A stretch of 64,000 nucleotides of DNA from Haloimpatiens sp042688525. GTDB taxonomy: Bacteria > Bacillota > Clostridia > Clostridiales > Clostridiaceae. How positions within the stretch are numbered: position 1 is the first letter of the stretch; every line of letters starts with the position of its first letter. Made by a program: the position numbers and the translations under genes. The stretch is taken from contig NZ_JBHWAB010000001.1 of NCBI RefSeq assembly GCF_042688525.2, forward strand, positions 434,001 through 498,000, in the 5' to 3' direction. Positions 25,665-34,493 of this stretch are shown here, one piece after another. The notes below the pieces were generated by a model. The model worked only from the letters and a program-made list of their open reading frames with translations. It did no database searches and was not told where the DNA came from.

Positions 25665-26498
25665 ATGGAATGTAAAGTACAAAGGAAAATAAGAACTAAT
25701 AAGCTGCTTATTTTACTAATTATGATTTTAAGTTTAGTTTTCAGCTGTGGATGTAGTGATTCAAACAAGAATACGAAAGAAAGTAAAAAGGTTAAAACTT
25801 CTAGTTCACAGAGTGAACAAACACTGATGGTTTATAGTGGTGCTGGATTAAGAAAGGCTATGGATGAAGTAGGAAAAAAATTTAAAGAAAAATACGGAAT
25901 ACAAGTTCAATTTAATTATGCTAACTGCAGTCAAGTTATGAGTCAGCTCCAATTAAGTAATAATGGAGATGTATTTGTTGCAGGTTCAAAGCATTATTAT
26001 GATTTAGCTAATGAAAAAGGACTTGTAGAAAAAAGAATAGATGTTGCATATCATATTCCAGCTATTGCAGTATCTAAAGGTAATCCTAAAAATATTAAAA
26101 GTATTAAAGATTTGAAGAAAGATGGAGTTAAGGTTATATTAGGAGACCTTAAATCTACAGCTATCGGAAGAGTATCTAAAAAAATGCTTGGAAAAGAGAA
26201 GATTTTTAACGATGTAATGAAAAATGTTGAAGCTACTACAGCAACAGTAAATGAACTAATAGTACATTTGTCTATGAATGAAGCAGATGCAGCTATTGTT
26301 TGGGCAGATACTATATATAACTTAAAAAATGTACAAGCAGTAAGTATTCCTAAGGATAAAAATATTATAAAAACTGTTCCTATTACAATACTAAAAAATT
26401 CTAAGAAAAAAGAATTAGCTAAGAAGTTTCAAGATTTTGTAGTTTCAGAAGAGGGGAAAAAATGTTTTGAAAATCATGGATTTAAAACTATTGAGTAG
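25665..26498 (+). CDS. modA: Molybdate-type ABC transporter substrate-binding lipoprotein
   Basis: The 277-residue protein has a signal peptide (KLLILLIMILSLVFSCGCS) ending in a lipobox-like VFS-C at Cys28, so it should be anchored in the outer leaflet. After a Ser/Lys-rich linker the mature domain starts LMVYSGAGLRKAMDEVGKKFKEKYG, the ModA pattern, with a GDVFVAGS segment and NEADAAIVWADT for the second lobe. The oxyanion may be molybdate or tungstate; sequence alone does not decide. It is the first gene of modA-modB-modC-DUF364 and its end overlaps the modB start. Confidence 0.85.
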   Translation: MECKVQRKIRTNKLLILLIMILSLVFSCGCSDSNKNTKESKKVKTSSSQSEQTLMVYSGAGLRKAMDEVGKKFKEKYGIQVQFNYANCSQVMSQLQLSNNGDVFVAGSKHYYDLANEKGLVEKRIDVAYHIPAIAVSKGNPKNIKSIKDLKKDGVKVILGDLKSTAIGRVSKKMLGKEKIFNDVMKNVEATTATVNELIVHLSMNEADAAIVWADTIYNLKNVQAVSIPKDKNIIKTVPITILKNSKKKELAKKFQDFVVSEEGKKCFENHGFKTIE

Positions 26499-27363
26499 TG
26501 AGAAAAATTATGAATATAGAAAAAAACAGTATGATTATGTTGATAAAAGAGAAAAAAATTATAATTCTGTGGATAAAAAAAATAATTCATCTAATATTAT
26601 CTTTAAATCAATAATAGCTATTACTATGATTTTAGTAGTTGCATTTATGATTTTAGCAGTAGGGTGCCTTTTACTTAGAGGAATGCCAAACTTAATAGAG
26701 AATTTAAAAAAACCAGAAATAAGATTTTCAATAAGATTAAGTTTAATAACTTCTTGTATATCTACAATTATATGTGTATTGGTTGCTATTCCTGTTTCTT
26801 ATGGAATAACTAGATTTAATTTTACAGGTAAGAGGATAGTAGAGCTTATATTGGATTTGCCATTAGCTCTACCCCCTATTGTTTCTGGGCTAGCCCTTCT
26901 TATATTATTTGGAAATAGTAGTTTTGGACGATTTATGGAGAAAATAGGGTTTCCAGTAGTTTTTACTGTAAGGGGAATTGTATTAGCTCAGTTTTTTGTT
27001 AATCTACCTAATATGATTAAAATTTTAAAGGCTGCTTTTTATGACATTGATCCTAGAATTGAAAATGTTTCAAGAACGTTAGGTTTGAATAGCATGCAGA
27101 CCTTTTTTAAGGTAACTCTTCCTCTTGCAAGAAATAATATTATAGCTAGTTTAGTTATAACATGGGCAACATCATTAGGACAATTTGGAGCTGTTGTTAT
27201 GATTGCAGGTGCAACGAGAATGAAAACAGAAGTTCTTCCTATTTCAGTGTATCTTAATATGTCCTGTGGTGAGATAGATGTTGCACTAGCATCTGCATCT
27301 ATACTTATAATTATTTCTACTGCTTGTTTATTTATTTTTCAATTACTTCAAAAAAACAAATGA
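26467..27363 (+). CDS. modB: Molybdate-type ABC transporter permease
   Basis: A 298-residue permease with a long charged cytoplasmic N-terminus of about 40 residues and then six hydrophobic segments. The EAA loop that docks the ATPase is IENVSRTLGLNSMQTFFKVTLPLARNNI near residues 197-224. The start is TTG 26467 with GAGGGG upstream; ATG 26476 is a weaker option. It overlaps modA. A shortened copy of the palindromic repeat has inserted in the 251 bases between this gene and modC, so transcription into modC must read through it. Confidence 0.85.
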   Translation: MKIMDLKLLSSEKNYEYRKKQYDYVDKREKNYNSVDKKNNSSNIIFKSIIAITMILVVAFMILAVGCLLLRGMPNLIENLKKPEIRFSIRLSLITSCISTIICVLVAIPVSYGITRFNFTGKRIVELILDLPLALPPIVSGLALLILFGNSSFGRFMEKIGFPVVFTVRGIVLAQFFVNLPNMIKILKAAFYDIDPRIENVSRTLGLNSMQTFFKVTLPLARNNIIASLVITWATSLGQFGAVVMIAGATRMKTEVLPISVYLNMSCGEIDVALASASILIIISTACLFIFQLLQKNK

Positions 27364-27380
27364 TTAAAAAGTTATATACT

Positions 27381-27522
27381 CAACTTTTGCAGTAAAAAAT
27401 TACTGTATAGCGGAGGAAAATGATATATTGCGTAAGAAACATTTGAACTTGTTACTGAAGTGAAAGGTTTCATAGCAATATATCATTTTCCGCAGCGAAT
27501 GTATTTTATCTATGAAAATTGA
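27381..27522 (+). repeat. Palindromic MITE-like element, copy 2 (142 bp, internally deleted)
   Basis: Left end caacttttgcag, right end tatgaaaattgag (both slightly diverged). The middle third seen in the longer copies is missing: the join is at tttgaacttgttactg. The arms can still pair (aaaatgatatattgc / gcaatatatcatttt). It lies between modB and modC. A lone right-end motif, attgcggaagttgaatt, follows at 27540-27556. Confidence 0.85.
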
Positions 27523-27614
27523 GTTATTTACTAAATTTTATTGCGGAAGTTGAATTATTTATTTTTTACAAAAATTTATTGAGATAGCATAAAAAATATA
27601 AAGGGATGAAGTAG

Positions 27615-28376
27615 ATGTTAAAAATTGAACATTTGTATAAGAAACTTGGGGAATTTCAGATTAAAGATGTTAATTTAGAAATAAATGATGGAGAGTACTT
27701 TGTGATATTAGGACCATCGGGTACAGGTAAAACTATAATCTTAGATGTAATTGCAGGACTTATTAAGCCAGATGATGGAAAAGTTATATATAATGATATA
27801 GATTATAATAAAGTACTTCCCGAAAATAGGAAAGTAGGTTTTATATATCAAGATTATTTACTTTTTCCTCATCTTAATGTTAAGGATAATATAATATTTG
27901 GATTAAAAAATATGAAATTTACTAAAAAGCAAATTGATAAAAAATTAATTGATATATGTAAAATGTTTAATATAGAACATCTACTTTATAGAAAGCCTAA
28001 AACTTTAAGTGGTGGAGAACAACAAAGGATTGCTATTGCAAGAGCATTAATAAGATTACCTAGAATAGTTTTACTTGATGAACCATTGAGTGCATTAGAT
28101 CCTTCTACAAGGGAAAAGTTTATGGACATTTTAAAGAGGCTTAATAAAGAAACAGGAGCTATTTTTGTTCATATAACTCATGATTTTGATGAGGCTAAGT
28201 ATTTAGCTCATAGAATTGCTATAATAAAGGATGGGGAAGTTGTTCAAGTAGGAAAACCTAGAGAAATATTTGAAAATCCTAACTCAACATTTGTGACAGA
28301 ATTTATAGGGGGAGGAAATAAGTTTAAAAATAACATTGAAAAGAATAATTTTAAAATCAAAGTTTGGGGAGTGTAA
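27615..28376 (+). CDS. modC: Molybdate-type ABC transporter ATPase
   Basis: A 253-residue ABC ATPase: Walker A GPSGTGKT at residues 33-40, Q-loop YQDYLLFPHL, signature LSGGEQQR, Walker B VLLDEPLSALD, and H-loop ITHDFDEA. It has no long C-terminal TOBE domain, so it is a short ModC-type or tungstate-type ATPase. It powers import by ModB of the anion bound by ModA. The ATG is preceded by AAGGGATGAAG. Codons and composition match its neighbours. The DUF364 gene starts 3 bases after its stop. Confidence 0.88.
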   Translation: MLKIEHLYKKLGEFQIKDVNLEINDGEYFVILGPSGTGKTIILDVIAGLIKPDDGKVIYNDIDYNKVLPENRKVGFIYQDYLLFPHLNVKDNIIFGLKNMKFTKKQIDKKLIDICKMFNIEHLLYRKPKTLSGGEQQRIAIARALIRLPRIVLLDEPLSALDPSTREKFMDILKRLNKETGAIFVHITHDFDEAKYLAHRIAIIKDGEVVQVGKPREIFENPNSTFVTEFIGGGNKFKNNIEKNNFKIKVWGV

Positions 28377-28379
28377 AAT

Positions 28380-29117
28380 ATGGAAAATAATTTTTATGGT
28401 GATTTAATAAGAAGATTTAAGAAAATAGCACAGGATAACGATATTTTAAATGAAACTATTAAAGTGGAGGTTAAGGTAAAGGTATTAAAGCCAGAAGAAG
28501 CTATTGGTGTTCCTAAGAGGCAGGATTATCCTCTATTAAAAGGAAAAGAAAAGATGATGGAGGCAGAATTTAAGGGATATAAAGGACAAGCATTTACAGA
28601 TATGCCAGGGAAATTTAGTGGTACTATAAGTGATATTTTAAATAAAAAGATTGAAACAAATTTTGATAGAGCGATTTTTATATCAACTTTAAATGCTGTT
28701 TGTGCATGTTTAAAAATATGTGACAGAACAGTTCACTGTAAGGATGAGGAACCAGAAGAATGTGCAAAATTATTTGTTAAACATATAAAAGAGAATTATG
28801 GATCACCTAAAATTGCACTAATTGGACTTCAACCAGCTATACTTCAGAGACTATCAGAAAATTTTAATGTAAGAGCTTTAGATTTAGATAAAGATAAAAT
28901 AGGAAGTATTAAGTTTGGTGTAAAAATTGAAGATGGTGATAAAAATACAAAAGAAGTTTTAGATTGGTGTGAGCTTATAGTAGCAACAGGAAGTACGTCA
29001 GCAAATGCTACAATAACTAATTATATTAATGATAAACCTGTTATATTTTATGGCACAACACTTTCAGCAATAGCATCCTTAAAAGGATTAAATAGATTTT
29101 GCCCATGCAGTAAATAA
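28380..29117 (+). CDS. DUF364 family protein linked to the molybdate transporter
   Basis: A 245-residue protein matching the DUF364 family, described as a putative heavy-metal chelation domain with a Rossmann-like core. The Rossmann-like part is PKIALIGLQPAILQRLS then ELIVATGSTSANAT. Two cysteine-rich patches stand out: CACLKICDRTVHC in the middle and CPCS at the C-terminus, good for metal or Fe-S binding. Being coupled to modABC suggests a role in handling molybdate, tungstate or a cofactor containing them, but the activity is unknown. ATG 28380 follows GGGGAG. Confidence 0.75.
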   Translation: MENNFYGDLIRRFKKIAQDNDILNETIKVEVKVKVLKPEEAIGVPKRQDYPLLKGKEKMMEAEFKGYKGQAFTDMPGKFSGTISDILNKKIETNFDRAIFISTLNAVCACLKICDRTVHCKDEEPEECAKLFVKHIKENYGSPKIALIGLQPAILQRLSENFNVRALDLDKDKIGSIKFGVKIEDGDKNTKEVLDWCELIVATGSTSANATITNYINDKPVIFYGTTLSAIASLKGLNRFCPCSK

Positions 29118-29228
29118 AATATATGCTATAATAGTATTTATAAATACCAGAAAATTCAAATAAATGTAATTTGGTAAATATATAAGAATAAAGGAAAAAA
29201 TAATTATAAGCATGGGGATGTGATATTG

Positions 29229-30584
29229 ATGAAAAATTTAAAATCCTTAATTGTAAATCTTCCAGAAGATGTGGAAAGATATATGGTATATGGAGATTTT
29301 AACAGGGCTAATGAACTTATTGATATATACATGAAAAGAAACATATCTAAGTTATTAAAACAGAGATTGGAATATGAAAAATATAGAATAGGCATACTTA
29401 AAAATGAATATGTATATTCTTTTGAGGAAGCTTTAGATAGAGCATCAAAGAAAATAAAAGATTTTTCTGAACAAGAATTAGAAAAATTAAAAGATGATAG
29501 AATTGTAGATTGGATTTATATAGATGGTAAAGTAATGTTTAATAAAAGATTTTTAGAAACAATCATAGCTGTATGCGATGACATATCCTGTAGATTAATA
29601 GAAGAACCAAAAAAGAATAAGAAAAAAAATGAAGTTTTAGATAAAGTAATAAATGAAATAATTGAAAAGAGAGAAAAAAGATATTTTATACATGTTAAAA
29701 CAGGAATAAAACTTAATAAAGAGGCTTGTAGAAAAGGTGAAAAAATAAGAGTACATTTACCTATACCAAAACCTTCAATGCAAATAGAAAATATTAAAAT
29801 ATTAAAAACAAATCCAGAATGTAAGTTTATATCAGGTGAGGATTGTGAGCAGAGAACTATATATTTTGAGAAAGAAATTGAAGGAGAAGATGAGTTTACA
29901 GTAGAATATTGTTTTGAAAACTTTATTAAATATAATAGTCTAGATTATACAAGAGTTAGTAAGATTCAGCCAGATTTTTATACAAATGAACTTCCACCTC
30001 ATATTGTATTTACACCTTTTTTAGTAGATTTAGCTAAAGAAATAGTAGGAAACGAAAAGAATCCATTGCTAAAAGCAAGAAAGATATATAATTATATAAC
30101 TCAGAATGTACAATATTCTTATATGAGGCAGTATGCTGGCATAGTCAATATTCCTGAGTATGCAGCTTACAATTTAAAAGGAGATTGTGGTGTTCAAGCA
30201 CTTTTGTTTATAACTTTGTGTAGAATAGTTGGTATTCCTGCAAGGTGGCAGTCAGGACTTTATGTAAATCCTTATTTTGTAGGATGTCATGATTGGGCAC
30301 AATTTTATATTCAGCCTTATGGTTGGCTTTTTGCAGATTTATCTTTTGGTGGTAGTGCTTATAGAAAAGAAAATATAAAAAGGTGGAATTTTTATTTTGG
30401 AAATGTGGATACCTTTAGAATGGTTGCTAATTCAGATTTTCAGGGTGAGTTTGTTCCAGAAAAGAAATTCTTTAGAATAGATCCATATGATAATCAATGT
30501 GGAGAAGCGGAGTATTTAGATAAAGGACTTTCTTCAGAAGATTTTAAACGTATAATGGAAATAATAGATATACATGAAAAGTAA
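29229..30584 (+). CDS. Transglutaminase-like cysteine protease-fold protein
   Basis: A 451-residue protein. The N-terminal half is helical and charged. The C-terminal half has a transglutaminase-core domain with all three catalytic residues: Cys in LKGDCGVQALLF (about residue 320), His in GCHDWAQFYI (about 354) and Asp in LFADLSFGG (about 370). Bacterial members usually act as proteases or peptide-modifying enzymes. No signal peptide is visible, which favours a cytoplasmic protein. ATG 29229 is chosen over GTG 29220, which lies too close to the GGGG binding site. It is a single-gene unit with a strong terminator. Confidence 0.8.
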   Translation: MKNLKSLIVNLPEDVERYMVYGDFNRANELIDIYMKRNISKLLKQRLEYEKYRIGILKNEYVYSFEEALDRASKKIKDFSEQELEKLKDDRIVDWIYIDGKVMFNKRFLETIIAVCDDISCRLIEEPKKNKKKNEVLDKVINEIIEKREKRYFIHVKTGIKLNKEACRKGEKIRVHLPIPKPSMQIENIKILKTNPECKFISGEDCEQRTIYFEKEIEGEDEFTVEYCFENFIKYNSLDYTRVSKIQPDFYTNELPPHIVFTPFLVDLAKEIVGNEKNPLLKARKIYNYITQNVQYSYMRQYAGIVNIPEYAAYNLKGDCGVQALLFITLCRIVGIPARWQSGLYVNPYFVGCHDWAQFYIQPYGWLFADLSFGGSAYRKENIKRWNFYFGNVDTFRMVANSDFQGEFVPEKKFFRIDPYDNQCGEAEYLDKGLSSEDFKRIMEIIDIHEK

Positions 30585-30604
30585 TATATAATATAAGGTA
30601 CAAC

Positions 30605-30649
30605 AAAAGTTGAAATTACAATAATAGTAATTTCAACTTTTATTTTTTT
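30605..30649 (+). terminator. Terminator of the transglutaminase-like gene
   Basis: A 14-bp perfect stem (aaaagttgaaatta / taatttcaactttt) followed by TATTTTTTT. Confidence 0.9.
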
Positions 30650-30819
30650 GTAGAAAATTATATAGTGATTAATTTAATTAATAGATTAAAAATAATGTAT
30701 TACAAATTTACATTATTATGTTAACTTATTTACATATACAAAATATTGATATAAAATATAATATGTAACATAAAAGCAAATTTTGTAATAAAAAGTATAC
30801 ATATGACAAAAATAATCAT

Positions 30820-30850
30820 TAAAATATAATAACAAAGTTATTATATTTTA
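30820..30850 (+). repeat. Perfect 14-bp inverted repeat before the chemoreceptor gene
   Basis: taaaatataataac and gttattatatttta are exact complements around an AAA spacer. The palindrome ends 10 bases before the GGAG binding site of the chemoreceptor gene. It could be an operator or an RNA hairpin near the ribosome binding site; it has no T run, so it is not a standard terminator. Confidence 0.85.
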
Positions 30851-30864
30851 TTACTAAAAAGGAG

Positions 30865-32982
30865 ATGACAATTATGGAGAAGGCTTTCAAAATTAAAGAT
30901 AAGATTTTCAAAAATAGTATTAAAAACAAAATTAGTTTTACATTTTTATCTTTAGTTTTAATAATGTTAATATTAGTAAATGGAATAATTTATTTTACTG
31001 TGTATACTCAAATTAAAAAGGATCATTTAAAATCTATAGAAAATCAAATAAGCCAAATTGATGAAAGTATGAACAATTACATTTCTATGGTTGAAGAAAA
31101 TTTTAATGAAGTAAAAACAAATCCATTAATATCAAGTACAAAACCTGAAATAACTACATACATTGATAAAAAGGGCGAAAATGGAATAATACCAATGAAG
31201 CCTCTTGAAAAAGGTGGATATGAAGCAGAAGTATATAATTATTATAAAGATTTTATAAAAGTACATCCATCAATTAAAGATGCTAGTTTAACTATTACTG
31301 AAAATGGAGGATATGTATTATACCCTGCAAAACCAAGAAAAAATGGATATGATCCAAGAACTAGAACGTGGTATAAAAGTGCAGAAAGTGATACGGGAGC
31401 AATAAATTATACAGATGCATATGTATCATCTACTGGAAATGTATCAATAGTTTTAACATCTCAAATAAAAGATTCTAATAATAAAACTAAAGGGGTTGTA
31501 GCTTTAGGTTTAAATCTAGATAAAATTTTAAATATGATTAAAAAAATGAAAATAGGGGATAAGGGATATGTAATAATAACAGATAAAAAAGGCAATATCC
31601 TTGCAGATCCTAAGCACCCTGAGCTTGTTACAAAAAATATTAAAGAACTTAAGGTGGATAAATTATCAGATATAAATGCTGTTTCAAAAGATCCCTTTGA
31701 AGACAATATTTTTGGAGAGGATTATTTAATAAAATTACAAAAATCAACAAATGAAAAATTAAATTGGAATTATGTTATATGTATTCCTAAGAGTCAAATG
31801 TTAAAAAGTTCAAACAGTATAGGTTTTATAACGTTGATGCTTATATTTATTTTCGGTGTTCTAAGTATATTTATATCAAGAAGATTAGCAAACAAAATTG
31901 CAAAACCTATTAGTGAAATTTCAGAATATGTTGAGATGATTGGAAAAGGTGATTTTTCAATAGATATACCGAAAAAATATTTAGAGATAAAAGATGAAAC
32001 AGGAAGTGTTGCAAGAGCAATTAATAATATGCAGCAGTCTATAAATAATATGCTTGGTAATGTTAAAAATAATTCTCAAAATTTACAACAACATTCAAGT
32101 AAGCTATTTCAATCAACAGAACAAATGGCATTATCTTCAAAAGAAGTTGCTAATGCTATTGAAGAAGTTGCTAAAGGAACAGAACATCAGTCACATGAGT
32201 TTACTGAAATTACATCTATAGTTAATAGATTTACTGAAGAGTTAGGTGATATTGTACAAGGAATAAACAATATACAAAATAATTCAAAGAATATTAATGA
32301 TGTAGCAAAGGAAAATAATAAGAATATGGAATTATTAATTAAATCAGTAGAAAAAATAAGTGATTCATTTAAAGATTTTGTTTCTAAAATTGAGGAATTA
32401 GGAATAAATATTAAACAAGTAAATGAAATAACAGATTTGATTAATAGTATTGCAGAACAAACAAACTTGTTAGCTCTAAATGCAGCTATAGAAGCAGCAA
32501 GAGCAGGAGAAGCAGGAAAAGGATTTTCAGTAGTTGCAGAAGAGATTAGAAAACTTGCAGAACAAACTCAAAGTTCATCTAAAAACATAAATGAATTAAT
32601 TAATGGTATTTCTAATAATACAAACGATATTGTTAAAAATACGGATACAATGAATGGTGAATTAAATAATCAAGTAGATGTTATAAACAACACAATAGAT
32701 TCTTTTAAAAATATTATAAATGGTATTGAAAAAATTACACCTAAAATAGAAAGTGTTGATAACTCTGCGAAAGTTTTAGATGGACAAAAGAATAATATAT
32801 TATCTAAAATAGAAAGTGTTTCAGCTATTTCAGAAGAAGTTTCAGCTTCAGCACAGCAAATATCAGCTTCATCTGAAGAAATGACTACATCTACAGAAGG
32901 CATAAAGGAATCAACTAAAGTATTAAGTGATATGTCAGATGAAATGATGAGAGATGTAAATAAATTTAAATTAGAAGAATAA
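30865..32982 (+). CDS. Methyl-accepting chemotaxis protein (dCache type)
   Basis: A 705-residue chemoreceptor. The order is a short cytoplasmic head, TM1 (about residues 24-46) and an extracellular dCache-like sensor of about 270 residues, with RTRTWYKSA and LTSQIKDSNNKTKGVVALGLNLD typical of the Cache fold. TM2 follows (about 318-338), then a HAMP domain with KPISEISEYVEMIGKGDFS, and a signalling domain with the conserved hairpin EQTNLLALNAAIEAARAGE and EEIRKLAEQT. The ligand cannot be read. It is a single gene; a 14-bp palindrome lies just upstream of its binding site. Confidence 0.92.
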   Translation: MTIMEKAFKIKDKIFKNSIKNKISFTFLSLVLIMLILVNGIIYFTVYTQIKKDHLKSIENQISQIDESMNNYISMVEENFNEVKTNPLISSTKPEITTYIDKKGENGIIPMKPLEKGGYEAEVYNYYKDFIKVHPSIKDASLTITENGGYVLYPAKPRKNGYDPRTRTWYKSAESDTGAINYTDAYVSSTGNVSIVLTSQIKDSNNKTKGVVALGLNLDKILNMIKKMKIGDKGYVIITDKKGNILADPKHPELVTKNIKELKVDKLSDINAVSKDPFEDNIFGEDYLIKLQKSTNEKLNWNYVICIPKSQMLKSSNSIGFITLMLIFIFGVLSIFISRRLANKIAKPISEISEYVEMIGKGDFSIDIPKKYLEIKDETGSVARAINNMQQSINNMLGNVKNNSQNLQQHSSKLFQSTEQMALSSKEVANAIEEVAKGTEHQSHEFTEITSIVNRFTEELGDIVQGINNIQNNSKNINDVAKENNKNMELLIKSVEKISDSFKDFVSKIEELGINIKQVNEITDLINSIAEQTNLLALNAAIEAARAGEAGKGFSVVAEEIRKLAEQTQSSSKNINELINGISNNTNDIVKNTDTMNGELNNQVDVINNTIDSFKNIINGIEKITPKIESVDNSAKVLDGQKNNILSKIESVSAISEEVSASAQQISASSEEMTTSTEGIKESTKVLSDMSDEMMRDVNKFKLEE

Positions 32983-33151
32983 TATAGAAGCAGTATAATA
33001 TATTTAATAAGAAACATCACTATAGATAAATGTAGTGGTGTTTTCTTATTTATAAATTAATTGTTAACAGTATTGACCTTGTAAAAATCTTCAAATATAA
33101 TGGGATAAGAGTTTAAAAATTTTTTTAGTTTGGGAGGTAACAAAAGAGCTT

Positions 33152-34417
33152 ATGGATGGAGAGAAGCAGGACGGGATAAAACGTGCTATAAAAAATGGAT
33201 TTTTACATATTTTTAGTGCTAATTTTATAAATAAAGTAGTACAGTTTGGTATATTGTTTGTTATAGTTAGAATAATTGATAAGAAAACTTATGGAAGTTT
33301 TTCTTATGCACAAAATATATTGAATATGTTTTTACTTCTTCAGGGTATAGGAGCAGTTCCAGCAATTTTGCAGTATTGTAGTTCAGCCAAAGATGAAAAA
33401 GAGCAGCTTTCTTATTTTAAGTACGGTATAAAAATTGGATTAATGGCTAATTTCGTAATATCTATTGCTGTTTTAGTTTTTACTATGTTCTTTGATTTGC
33501 CTGTAAAAGGAAGTACAGAGATATTAATGGCTTTTTTTATATTCCCTATTTTTTCTATAGTATATGATGAAATACAAATATTTTTAAGAGCTACAATAAA
33601 AAATAAAGAATTTTCAATATTAACTACTACTAACAGTATATTATATCTTTTGGGAACTGTATCATTAGGAATATTATTTAAAGTAAAAGGTATAGTTATA
33701 GCAAGATATCTAGCATATCTATTTACAATAATTATGGGAATATATATGATAAAAAAATATTTATTTAAATTAAAAGATATAGAGTATCCAAAAGCTAGTA
33801 AGAGAAAAGAATTTTTGAAATTCTCAATTACATCTTCGGCTACTAATGCTATATCACAAATATTAATGTTAATAGATACTTTTTTAGTAGGTTTGATAAT
33901 TAAAGATGAAATGGTAGTAGCTGCATATAAAACAGCAACATTAATACCAATTAATCTTACATTTATTCCTGCTTCTATAGTAATATTTGTATATCCATAT
34001 TTTGCGAAAAATCAAGATAATAAAAAGTGGATAAGAGAAAAATATAATAAAATGCAAAAATATTTATTTATATTTAATAGTATAATAAGTTTAATATTGA
34101 TAGTATTTGCTCCTTTAATAATAAAAATAGTATTTGGAAGTGAGTATTTAGATGCAGTAACACCGTTTAGAATTCTTTCTTTTGGATACTTAATAGCAGG
34201 TACTTTTAGAATTCCAGGAGGAAATATTTTGTTTAGTATAAAAAAAGTTAAGGTTAATTTTTATAATGCTATTGTTTCTGGAATTGCAAACATAATTTTA
34301 GATATTGTATTAATATTAAAATATGGTTCTAATGGTGCAGCTATAGCTACTGTTCTAATTTTTGCTTTATCATCTTTGATTTCCAATGCATACTTATATA
34401 AATATCTAAAAGAGTAA
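33152..34417 (+). CDS. Wzx-like polysaccharide/oligosaccharide flippase
   Basis: A 421-residue membrane protein with about twelve hydrophobic segments and features of the MOP/Wzx superfamily: FINKVVQFGILFVIVRIIDKKTYGSFSYAQN at the start and a second-half repeat with DTFLVGLIIKDEMVVAAYKTA. Such proteins move lipid-linked sugars across the membrane. No sugar-synthesis genes lie directly beside it, so its cargo is unknown. GGGAGG sits 15 bases before ATG 33152, a rather wide gap, but no better in-frame start is seen. It converges with the M16C protease gene across a shared terminator. Confidence 0.8.
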   Translation: MDGEKQDGIKRAIKNGFLHIFSANFINKVVQFGILFVIVRIIDKKTYGSFSYAQNILNMFLLLQGIGAVPAILQYCSSAKDEKEQLSYFKYGIKIGLMANFVISIAVLVFTMFFDLPVKGSTEILMAFFIFPIFSIVYDEIQIFLRATIKNKEFSILTTTNSILYLLGTVSLGILFKVKGIVIARYLAYLFTIIMGIYMIKKYLFKLKDIEYPKASKRKEFLKFSITSSATNAISQILMLIDTFLVGLIIKDEMVVAAYKTATLIPINLTFIPASIVIFVYPYFAKNQDNKKWIREKYNKMQKYLFIFNSIISLILIVFAPLIIKIVFGSEYLDAVTPFRILSFGYLIAGTFRIPGGNILFSIKKVKVNFYNAIVSGIANIILDIVLILKYGSNGAAIATVLIFALSSLISNAYLYKYLKE

Positions 34418-34448
34418 AAATACGTAATGTAAAGAATAAAATATAAAT

Positions 34449-34490
34449 AAAAGAGTGGTGCTTTAGTTTTGTAAAGCATCACTCTTTTAT
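34449..34490. terminator. Bidirectional terminator between convergent genes
   Basis: A 17-bp stem with one G-U (aaaagagtggtgcttta / taaagcatcactctttt), flanked by A run and T run, so it can stop transcription from both the flippase and the protease gene. Confidence 0.9.
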
Positions 34491-34493
34491 TTG

